Shown: piece by piece, positions 55,270-62,413 of the stretch
How positions within the stretch are numbered: position 1 is the stretch's first letter
Layout: each line of letters opens with the position of its first letter
Assembly (NCBI RefSeq): GCF_004519545.1
Contig: NZ_SDKM01000007.1
Location: 90,442-154,441, forward strand
Length of the DNA: 64,000 nt
From: Nocardioides guangzhouensis
GTDB lineage: Bacteria > Actinomycetota > Actinomycetes > Propionibacteriales > Nocardioidaceae
Reading direction: 5' to 3'
The notes under the pieces: generated by a model
Told to the model about the DNA's origin: nothing
Databases searched by the model: none
Seen by the model: the letters and a program-made list of their open reading frames with translations, nothing else
Program-made: the position numbers and the translations under genes

Positions 55270-56919
55270 TCAAGGGCACTTCGTGTCACTGCGTGATTCG
55301 CTTCGCTCACCCTTGACCGCCAGACAGGCGACCGATGCGGGCTGGCTATCGGGAGGCCGCGGGGGAGTGGTTGCCGAACGGTTGTCCACAGGCCCGGCGC
55401 GGGCCGGGTCGTCGAGTCGCCGGCGTGCCTCCTCGTACTCGGCTCGCCACCGTTTCGCCTGGGCGATCGAGAGCAGCACCGTCGTCGCGTACGACGCATC
55501 ACCGGCCGGCACCGGCTTCCACACGTAGCGAGGAAGCCCGTCCTCAGCGAGCACGTCAGCCCCGATGCGATCCGTGGACGGAGCCTCGATGCCGGCCGCC
55601 GCCAGCACCTCACGGACCACGGTGGCACGGTCGGCCTTGTGCTCGGCCAGCGTCTTGCCCGACCACGCGCGGGAGACCTGGACACGGCGGCCGCCGATGC
55701 CGAGGTGCTCGCGATCGTGCGCCTTGTTGCCGCACATGCCCGGCACCAGACCCGTGCCCGGATTCCTCGGCTCGATGCCGTAGCGGATCCAGTTGCTGCA
55801 CTCCGGAGAGCACGGCAGCCAACGCACCTCGCGGTGCAGCCGATCGATGTGGGCCTCGTACGCGGGGTTCACCGCCTCGAGGTCGGGATTTGCGTAGGCC
55901 TCCGCGACGGCCTTGGCGAGATACTTGGTGAGGTACCGGATCGTCCGGTCAGCGTCCCGGCTCGGAGCGACGATGCCCTTGATGTCGAGCTGGCTCCCGA
56001 ACCGCATTACCATCGCCGGCTCCGCATCGGGATCCGCCTCGAGCTGGTCGAGCGCCTCCTCCCACGACATCAGTGGCACCCCGGCGTCGTCCTCGACTCG
56101 GCTGGTCCGCGGGTTCCATGCCGGCAGCGACTCTGGGTCGGCGAACACGGGCGTGTCGAACGGCGGCCACCACAGCTGCAGGTACGTCGCCCTGGTCACC
56201 GTCCGGAGCACCCGTCGCGGGATGGCGCCCCGGATCGCCAGGTGCATGTGCGGCGCCAGCCGACGCTGCGGCTCGATCGCCCCGAAGTACTGCACCCGGA
56301 ACGCGGCGCACCGCCGCAGGTTCTGCATCCACCGGTCGAACAGCTTCGGGAAGTGCAGGGCCTCCAGAGCCGCCCGCCGGTAGTCGTACGCAGCCGGCCG
56401 CGCCGGCGTACCGGTGCCCGGGACGATGCGACCGTAGGAACCCAGGGTCAGTGTGACGAACATCGACGGCCGGTAGGTCCTCCCGTCCGGAGCCGTGAAC
56501 GTCCGGCCCACGCTGCGATCCTCGCCCGGCACACGAGGCAGGTCCGCGACATCCTGGCGACGCCGGGTCGACCGCACCCGGCGTTCGCGAACATCCGGGT
56601 CGGTGTCGTCGCTATCGGCATCGTCGCCGCTGCCCCGGTCGTCGTCGAGCGGATCCTCCGCGAGGTGCCAACCCTCGGCACACTGTTGCATCCGCAACCG
56701 CCGAGCCTTGTCCGCGCAAGGCGAGCACACCGACTCCCGCGTCGAGCCGCACGGCAGCGTCACCTGCTCGATCGCGCCGGTCTGCCGGTCTGTGACCCTG
56801 CGAAGAATCGGCCGAACGCACACCCCAAGCTTGGCCGCTGCCTCACCGACCGCCTCGGCCGTGAGAACCCGTCCCAACCCGGCCGCCGTCATCCGCTCCC
56901 GAGACGCCATGACATTCAC
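55270..56919 (-). CDS. RepSA-like rolling-circle replication initiator
   Basis: 549 residues from the GTG at 56919, chosen for the GGAGG about five bases upstream. A zinc-finger-like cysteine set (CVRPILRR...LPCGS...CSPCADK) precedes the nuclease part, where APHMHLAIRG holds the HUH motif (His224, His226) and RTIRYLTKYLAK holds the tyrosine motif (Tyr329/Tyr333). A second Cys/His cluster (CSPECSNW...CGNKAHDREH) follows. This matches the replication initiators of pSAM2-type elements, which nick at an origin after excision. An iteron-like array lies directly upstream. Confidence 0.85.
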   Translation of the reverse strand: MNVMASRERMTAAGLGRVLTAEAVGEAAAKLGVCVRPILRRVTDRQTGAIEQVTLPCGSTRESVCSPCADKARRLRMQQCAEGWHLAEDPLDDDRGSGDDADSDDTDPDVRERRVRSTRRRQDVADLPRVPGEDRSVGRTFTAPDGRTYRPSMFVTLTLGSYGRIVPGTGTPARPAAYDYRRAALEALHFPKLFDRWMQNLRRCAAFRVQYFGAIEPQRRLAPHMHLAIRGAIPRRVLRTVTRATYLQLWWPPFDTPVFADPESLPAWNPRTSRVEDDAGVPLMSWEEALDQLEADPDAEPAMVMRFGSQLDIKGIVAPSRDADRTIRYLTKYLAKAVAEAYANPDLEAVNPAYEAHIDRLHREVRWLPCSPECSNWIRYGIEPRNPGTGLVPGMCGNKAHDREHLGIGGRRVQVSRAWSGKTLAEHKADRATVVREVLAAAGIEAPSTDRIGADVLAEDGLPRYVWKPVPAGDASYATTVLLSIAQAKRWRAEYEEARRRLDDPARAGPVDNRSATTPPRPPDSQPASVACLAVKGERSESRSDTKCP

Positions 56920-56979
56920 CGTGACCCTCCAACGGAGAGGACACAAGCGCCGCCAGTCAGAAGCATGGAGGGCAAGTCG

Positions 56980-57056
56980 GTGCAGGCCGGTGCAGGCCGG
57001 AAGGGGATCAGCGGCGCCCCGTGCAGCGCGGTGCAAGGCCGTGCATTGCCGTTGCA
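56980..57056. repeat. Iteron-like GTGCA array upstream of rep
   Basis: GTGCA begins at 56980, 56990, 57021, 57031 and 57041, with a variant GTTGCA at 57051. Spacings are 10, 10, 31, 10 and about 10, so all copies fall on nearly the same face of the helix. The array lies 60-140 bp upstream of the rep start and may be the Rep-binding origin or autoregulatory region. Confidence 0.6.
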
Positions 57057-57174
57057 GTCAGCGATTCAAGAAAGTCACTGAAATTCTCGTATCCGAGACT
57101 GCTCGACTCACCGGTGCCCCGCTTCGGCGGTCGCGGCCGAAGTTCTCCGCCGCGTCATACCCAGAATGACGCCA

Positions 57175-58515
57175 TCAGATGACGATGACGTCTTGGCGAC
57201 TTCTAGCGACGCAGACGCCGTTCTTCACGATCATGGCTTCGACATAATGATGGCCGACGTATGACGTGGACTCGACCCAGCTGCGCGAGCCAGTGTCCTT
57301 ATGGATGTCACCGCGTAGTGAATTTGCCTGCTCAGCTTCCTCGCCGTAGTTGCGGATCTTCCAGTACACGTCGTAAGGCTCAGGGATGTTCGATTGCTCG
57401 AGCTTGAACTTCAGACTCCGGTGTTTGCCGACCCGATCGCCACGTTTCGGCAACGCACCGTCGCGGAAGCCCTTCCGCGGCGCGACATATCCCACGGTCT
57501 TGAACCGGTAATCTGGATTGAGCCGCTCCGGAATGTTGAAGTCGCGATCGAGGAAGCGTTCCGACATCGGAACAAGCGACTTCGTGGACGATGCGGCCGT
57601 CAGGCTGGCGGACTCGGCGAGAGTGCCGAAGTCGTCCCCAAGCAGGTCGCGCCAGAGCTTCACGGCGTTGCTGTAATCGGTCTCGTCGCACGCCTCCCCA
57701 ATCTTGGCGGCGTAGGAAGTGAACACCGTCCTGAAAGTCCTGTAGTTCTCGTCCTTCCAACGGTCAGCCAGGTCCCGACCGGTACCAGGGTCCTTGATGT
57801 ACGGGGCCGTGAACGGGTGGGCGGCGATCTGGACTGCCAACTCTTCCGAGAGAGTTCGCAGGGTATTGGCGACGTTCCTGTAGGCGTCAGGGTCGAGAAT
57901 CTTTGCACTTTCGCTCACGTGGTACGCGATCGCGGCGGTCAGTGTGACTGAGGGGATCGTGTAGCGAGTCTTGTGGTCTCTCAAGTATTTGAGGAGCCGA
58001 ACAACCTTGACCAGGTTCCCGCCTGTGATCCGGTTCTTCTCCTCCAGCCACTCGGTGAAGTCGTCTGGGGCAGCCAGTTCAAACTCGTCGGTGATCCTGT
58101 GGGTTACGTACGTGAAACCAGACCGAGTGACGAAGGGGACCACGTCGACATGGAAGTCTCCGGAGTAGTCGATGGTTACGCATCGCCCCCCGCGCCTACG
58201 CATGGTCTTGTATGTCGCGCTGCGACCGAAGGCCTCGTACAGCGTCTGGACGTAGTCCTTTGCTGCCCACCCATCGACCTGTTCCATCGGGATGAGAACG
58301 TCCGCGTCGAACTCCTTGTTGCCGACGGGCTTGATGATCGTTCCATGCGCAAACGAACCCTGCGGCACCAGTTCGGTTACGTACTCACCAAACAGTTCAT
58401 CGCCGATCAGGAAGTTCTCGATGGCGGCGACCCGCTGGGAGAGCAGGTTCAGTCGGGTCTGGTTGAGGTTGACCTTGTCTTTCAGGAACGCCTTGAAATC
58501 GTTGGCTCGGCTCAC
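57175..58515 (-). CDS. CD-NTase (cGAS/DncV-like cyclase) with AGS-C sensor domain
   Basis: 446 residues. The nucleotidyltransferase core shows VPQGSFAHGT (Gly53-Ser54), metal aspartates Asp70 and Asp72 (EFDADVL) and Asp124 (FHVDVVPF), the complete SMODS catalytic set for making cyclic di- or trinucleotides. The last ~75 residues (VYWKIRNYGEEAEQANSLRG...VGHHYVEAMIVKNGVCVA) match the AGS-C sensor domain found at the C-terminus of some CBASS cyclases. GC content is lower than in the flanking genes, supporting transfer. The likely partner is the 2TM-NUDIX gene just upstream on the same strand. The product nucleotide is unknown. Confidence 0.88.
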   Translation of the reverse strand: MSRANDFKAFLKDKVNLNQTRLNLLSQRVAAIENFLIGDELFGEYVTELVPQGSFAHGTIIKPVGNKEFDADVLIPMEQVDGWAAKDYVQTLYEAFGRSATYKTMRRRGGRCVTIDYSGDFHVDVVPFVTRSGFTYVTHRITDEFELAAPDDFTEWLEEKNRITGGNLVKVVRLLKYLRDHKTRYTIPSVTLTAAIAYHVSESAKILDPDAYRNVANTLRTLSEELAVQIAAHPFTAPYIKDPGTGRDLADRWKDENYRTFRTVFTSYAAKIGEACDETDYSNAVKLWRDLLGDDFGTLAESASLTAASSTKSLVPMSERFLDRDFNIPERLNPDYRFKTVGYVAPRKGFRDGALPKRGDRVGKHRSLKFKLEQSNIPEPYDVYWKIRNYGEEAEQANSLRGDIHKDTGSRSWVESTSYVGHHYVEAMIVKNGVCVARSRQDVIVI

Positions 58516-58574
58516 CTTTCGTCAGAACCCCCACATCATTCCTTGCGGACCCCACTGGATCCGATTCGATTCCA

Positions 58575-58604
58575 GTAGCGGTCCGAAGGCGTTCGAACCG
58601 CTAC
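58575..58604 (-). promoter_or_regulatory. Hairpin 60 bp before the CD-NTase start
   Basis: GTAGCGGT and ACCGCTAC form perfect outer arms, and the interior CGAA-GGCG-TTCG pairs again, leaving one mismatch in a 30-base hairpin. It lies in the 278-bp gap between the effector stop and the CD-NTase start, and could be an operator, an attenuator or the effector's terminator. The rest of the gap has no coding signal. Confidence 0.5.
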
Positions 58605-58793
58605 CACTCTAGCGATGCCGCGACACAGATCGATCGATCGGCGCCCGCCGTCGATCCACTGACATCAGTCCCGTAACGCGTGTCAGAGAATGGCGACACC
58701 CGACCGCGGGGATGCGTCCATTGCGGAGCGGCCACTGAGTCGCTTGTCCTCAATTGACCCGAGCGAATAGGTGACGATGGGGCACAACTCGGC

Positions 58794-59588
58794 TTAGATC
58801 GTCCACTCTGCTGTCTCTGCAATCCGAATTGGCTGGTCTGCCGAGCCAGATGTGGCTCCTCGTCGCCGAATCTGATCCTCGGTCGCCCATAGGTAGCGCG
58901 GATCAGGTTGGGACTTCAGGTTCCGCAAGTGGGTGAGCTGTTCGGGCGTCGGCAGCAGTTCAAGGATGTCCGCCACGAGCAGTTCCTTGCTCTCGGCCCA
59001 CGGAGAATAACGGAGCGGGTGGTAATAGCGCCTCACGACGTCATACTTGACGAAACGGAACGCTTTCCCAGGCAGGATCCCGGTCGCGACCAGCTCCTCG
59101 AAGAACTCGCGCCAGCCATCAGCCTCGCGCCCGCGCCCCTCTTCGAACCAACGCACGAACGCCATCAAGTTCCGGCCGGGCACACGGATTCGAAGGTCCC
59201 CTTCGCTTACTTCGTCGGGGACCAAAAGGTCGTCGTCGAGCACCTTGAGTTCGTTGCGACGGCCAGACGACGACGCATGTGCCTTATAGACACCCCCCAC
59301 GGGCTGGTACTGATCGAATCGCTTCCCCTTGACGAGCAGGTACTGGTTGTCGACGCGAATCCGATACAGGTACGACGCCGAGACTCGGACCCGCGCCCGC
59401 CAGGTGAGCAATGAATACCACGCGATCCTCAAGTGCTGGCCATGCACGAGGGCGGTGTCAATCAAGGGGATCGCGAAGCCCACGGCTAGGCCGCTCGCCA
59501 CAGCAAATGCTCCGCCGTCGGGGTCCGATAGCAGCATCGCAACAATCGACAGCAGCAGCCCTGTTGAGTAGACCAATAGTCGGGACAT
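58794..59588 (-). CDS. 2TM-NUDIX CBASS effector candidate (SMODS-associated NUDIX)
   Basis: 264 residues from the ATG at 59588 (GAGGA upstream). Two N-terminal membrane helices (about 3-21 and 27-49) are followed by a soluble domain with YLYRIRVDNQYLLVKGKRFD, QPVGGVYKA and WREFFEELVATG. These correspond to the start of a NUDIX fold and a degenerate Nudix box (REFFEEL for REUxEE). This is the architecture described computationally as the SMODS-associated NUDIX effector. In CBASS it should bind the cyclic nucleotide made by the partner CD-NTase and act on the membrane or a nucleotide pool (inference). Confidence 0.78.
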   Translation of the reverse strand: MSRLLVYSTGLLLSIVAMLLSDPDGGAFAVASGLAVGFAIPLIDTALVHGQHLRIAWYSLLTWRARVRVSASYLYRIRVDNQYLLVKGKRFDQYQPVGGVYKAHASSSGRRNELKVLDDDLLVPDEVSEGDLRIRVPGRNLMAFVRWFEEGRGREADGWREFFEELVATGILPGKAFRFVKYDVVRRYYHPLRYSPWAESKELLVADILELLPTPEQLTHLRNLKSQPDPRYLWATEDQIRRRGATSGSADQPIRIAETAEWTI

Positions 59589-60119
59589 AACTTCCTCAGC
59601 GATGGTTTTCGCATTACGGAGCGCCGGCCGAGCGTCCGTTGCTTCTAAAGGAATGAAGCGGCGTGGCGTGCGTATTCAAGCATCGGCTCGTACCGGGCGC
59701 CGCACTGGACTCCCACTATGCATATTCACAGTGTCGTAGCTGACCGCCTGTCGTCGTCCTGCACCACAACCGAATCCTGGGCCACCGCCTGTCGCGGCGT
59801 CTCATGGGTGACCGCCCCCGGCCCGTCGATCAGAGCCCCCTGTCGACTAGGTCGAGTCCTCCGCAATGAGGTTGAGCTGCGGGCGTGATGCGCCACCCGT
59901 CGCTGGTGCACCCTCCAGATGCGTCCGCGTCGCCGACCCCTCGGCCGGTCAGTCTTCGGCTGGCCATTCTTCGCAAACATGGCAGAGACAGGGCGGCCCA
60001 AGCGAGGGACTCGAGGTCAATCGTCGGTCGCACAATCCGAACGATCGACTCGGCGTGCAGGTCGATTGTGGACAGGGGCCCTGGCTGGCGGCACGATTGA
60101 GGGGCGGAAGGGGCTCGGA
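59589..60119. other. Divergent intergenic region without a recognisable gene
   Basis: 531 bp between the divergently transcribed CBASS effector and hydrolase genes. It is less GC-rich at the left, with an A/T-rich patch near 59716-59728, and likely holds both promoters. ACCGCCTGTCG occurs at 59743 and 59784. The frame of the hydrolase stays open to 59919, but the codons before 60120 do not look like protein. Confidence 0.5.
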
Positions 60120-61289
60120 GTGCCGCTCGTTATGGTTCATGGCGTCAGTACCAGGGACTCGCCTGCCTATCGGAGCGGGGTGAACAAGCAGCGCGACATG
60201 CTCGCCGGACTCGGGCTGCGGGGCCTGGCATCCACCCCCACGATCCTTCACCCATACTGGGGAGGCGAGGGAGCCAAGCCGGCGTGGGGCGGCGCCTCGT
60301 TGCCGGACGGCAGCTACGAGTCGTTCGGGGCCGGCGACCAAGTGGCCGCGCTCGTGGAAGAGGTCGCTCCAGGACTGGAGGGACCGAACCCGCTGCTCAC
60401 CTTGGCACGTAGGGACCTGATCATCGCGGTCGACCTGCTGTGGGTGCTCGTCCCGCCCGACCGCTCGAACGCGGAGGTCGCCGAACTCGGCGCGAAAGCC
60501 GGTACATACGCGGAGGCGAAAGGTCGACCCGGCTGGCTGGACGAGGTCACCAATGATCAGCAGTTCCTCACCCGCCTCGCCGTGGAGGTAGATGCATGGC
60601 AGCCGCAGGCTACCTCGCCTGTCGCCGCCACCGAATGGGAGTCCTTCGGCGTGGCCGACGTGTGGGATCGTGTTCGAGAGGGCGCCAGCAGGCTGGTGTC
60701 GACCCCCTCCCGGGTGGTGGGATCCGCGGCAGTAGCCGCCGGGCGGGCCAAGGCCCAGAGCGCGGTCGCACTATTCCTTGGAGATGTGTTGATCTACCTC
60801 GACCGGCGGGATGACAACGCCGGCAGGCCCGGCCCGATCACCCAGGTCGTCATCGACGCCGTGGACCAGGCGCTCGACGCGGTGACCCCCGCCGACCCAC
60901 ACCTCGTGCTCATGGGGCACTCGATGGGGGGCAACATCCTCTACGACATCCTGACGCACTACCGACCCAACCTCAGCGTCGACGCCCTCGTCACCGTCGG
61001 CTCCCAGGTACCGTTCTTCGAGGAGCTCAAGCTCTTCCAATCGAGCGATGCCAGCATCCCGTCGCCCACCATCGTGAAACAGGCACTCCGGTCAGGAATT
61101 CGGCACTGGCTCAACATTTTCGACCGCCAAGACATCCTCAGTTTCTCGGGTCGGGCAATTTTCGATCGGATCGAGGACCTCGACTATTCCACCGGCGCCA
61201 GCGTCCTTGGTGCCCACACGACGTACCTGGAACGGCCCTCGTTCCACCGCCGCCTCAACGAGCGCCTGCACGCGGCACTGGTGCCATGA
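60120..61289 (+). CDS. Alpha/beta-hydrolase (lipase/esterase-like)
   Basis: 389 residues from the GTG at 60120, with AAGGGG six bases upstream; this start begins directly at the first beta strand (PLVMVHGVSTRDS). The nucleophile elbow is LMGHSMGGNILYD (Ser268). VTVGSQVPFF follows, and His in VLGAHTTYLE may complete the triad. No signal peptide, so it is cytoplasmic. Its stop overlaps the caspase gene start (ATGA). The family resembles bacterial lipase/PGAP1-like proteins that occur as effectors in conflict systems; the substrate is unknown. Confidence 0.78.
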   Translation: MPLVMVHGVSTRDSPAYRSGVNKQRDMLAGLGLRGLASTPTILHPYWGGEGAKPAWGGASLPDGSYESFGAGDQVAALVEEVAPGLEGPNPLLTLARRDLIIAVDLLWVLVPPDRSNAEVAELGAKAGTYAEAKGRPGWLDEVTNDQQFLTRLAVEVDAWQPQATSPVAATEWESFGVADVWDRVREGASRLVSTPSRVVGSAAVAAGRAKAQSAVALFLGDVLIYLDRRDDNAGRPGPITQVVIDAVDQALDAVTPADPHLVLMGHSMGGNILYDILTHYRPNLSVDALVTVGSQVPFFEELKLFQSSDASIPSPTIVKQALRSGIRHWLNIFDRQDILSFSGRAIFDRIEDLDYSTGASVLGAHTTYLERPSFHRRLNERLHAALVP

Positions 61290-62413
61290 CGACCGTCCAT
61301 GAGGTTGCGGGTGCCGGGCCGGGCACCCACGCCCTGGTGATCGGGGTCGGCTCGTACGACCATCTCCTCGGCGGTTCCCACACGTTGCTGGACAACCCGT
61401 ATGGGCTGGGCCAGCTCGGCTCGCCCTCGATCTCTGCTTTGAGCGTCGCGGAATGGCTGCTCAACGAGCTCTACAACCCGGCGGCGCCACTGGCATCCCT
61501 TGAATTGCTGATCTCGGCCCCCACGCCAGCGGTCGTGGCAACGCCCAACGGGCCCATGACCATCGAACCTGCCACGATGACCAACATCGCCAATGCGGCA
61601 TCCCGGTGGTTCGCCCGTGCCGACGCGCACGCGGAGAACGTCGCCGTCTTCTACCACTGCGGCCATGGCCTTGAGAGCGCGGACCTGGCCTTGCTGGCAC
61701 AGGACTTCGGGGCTCCGGGTGGCGCCCCCATCAGGCCCTGGGAGTTCGCGTACAACTTCCACCGCACCTACAGAGGTATGGCGCAGTGCAAGGCCCGCGG
61801 GCAGTTTTACTTCATCGACGCCTGCCGCCAGGTATCGGCCGACGTCCTCTCTTTCGACGGCCGAGACCTCCAGGTCCTGGTCGCACCCAAGCTGCGAGGC
61901 AGCAACTTAAGAAGCGCCCCCATCCTTTACGCGTCGGCGCGGGAGTCACGGGCCTTCGCTCAGACGGACGGTGTCTCCCGATTCACGGAGGCGTTGCTCG
62001 CGGCATTGTCCTCCAACGGCACGGAGCGACGCGGGGGAATCTGGCGGGTATCGAGCGAGATCCTTGGTCGAGCTGTCCTCGCGAGGATCCAGCTCGGCAA
62101 CCTGCCCGGTATCCCTGAACAACTGTGTGTCGTCGACGGCGAGTCCGCAGGGCCAGTGACCCTGCACAGCCTCAACGGCAACCCGCAGATACCCGTACAT
62201 GTGAGGGCGGCCACTGCACCGCCCACCACCTCCCTCGAGTTCCGGCGGAGCGGCGAGACGGTATCGGGCACCACGCTGGTCGGGCCTCCGCCGTGGCGGC
62301 ACGACGTGCCGGCGGGAACGTACACCATCGTGGCCCGGGACGGAGCGGCGACGATCGCCGACCTCGGAGAGGACTGGATCCTGCCCCCGGTCTACGAGCG
62401 GGAGCTCACGTGA
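61286..62413 (+). CDS. Caspase-family peptidase (C14-like)
   Basis: 375 residues. The caspase fold begins with HALVIGVGSYD. The catalytic dyad is His127 in FYHCGHGLE and Cys180 in FIDACRQ. The C-terminal ~120 residues are beta-rich (VTLHSLNGNPQIPVHVRAA...AGTYTIVARDG), a possible binding module. It is coupled to the hydrolase before it (ATGA) and the large protein after it (GTGA). Bacterial caspase-like proteins often act in abortive defence or programmed death by cutting a neighbour-encoded protein; the co-encoded hydrolase or peroxidase protein is a candidate substrate (inference). Confidence 0.85.
   Translation: MTTVHEVAGAGPGTHALVIGVGSYDHLLGGSHTLLDNPYGLGQLGSPSISALSVAEWLLNELYNPAAPLASLELLISAPTPAVVATPNGPMTIEPATMTNIANAASRWFARADAHAENVAVFYHCGHGLESADLALLAQDFGAPGGAPIRPWEFAYNFHRTYRGMAQCKARGQFYFIDACRQVSADVLSFDGRDLQVLVAPKLRGSNLRSAPILYASARESRAFAQTDGVSRFTEALLAALSSNGTERRGGIWRVSSEILGRAVLARIQLGNLPGIPEQLCVVDGESAGPVTLHSLNGNPQIPVHVRAATAPPTTSLEFRRSGETVSGTTLVGPPPWRHDVPAGTYTIVARDGAATIADLGEDWILPPVYERELT

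Larger units (their letters stand above)
53826..59588. mobile_element. AICE-type integrated element at tRNA-Thr (right end unresolved)
   Basis: A tRNA-Thr is followed by integrase, excisionase and a RepSA-like replication initiator, all on the minus strand, which is the core order of actinomycete integrative elements of the pSAM2 class. A CBASS-like pair with visibly lower GC content follows as cargo. The left boundary is the 3' part of the tRNA. A second copy of that sequence was not found by eye, so the right end given here is only the end of the CBASS pair; the element may extend past the window. No FtsK/TraB-type transfer gene is seen. Confidence 0.6.

Noticed and set aside
57122..57142. 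CTTCGGC / GCCGAAG hairpin after the CD-NTase stop as a terminator
   Set aside because: The 7-bp stem is plausible, but no T-tract follows on the minus strand and it lies near the iteron region; not strong enough to list.
59743..59794. Two ACCGCCTGTCG copies sharing a 10-mer with the tRNA-Thr 3' end, considered as the distal attachment site
   Set aside because: The match is only 10 bases and in inverted orientation relative to the tRNA, so it cannot be a simple direct-repeat att site.
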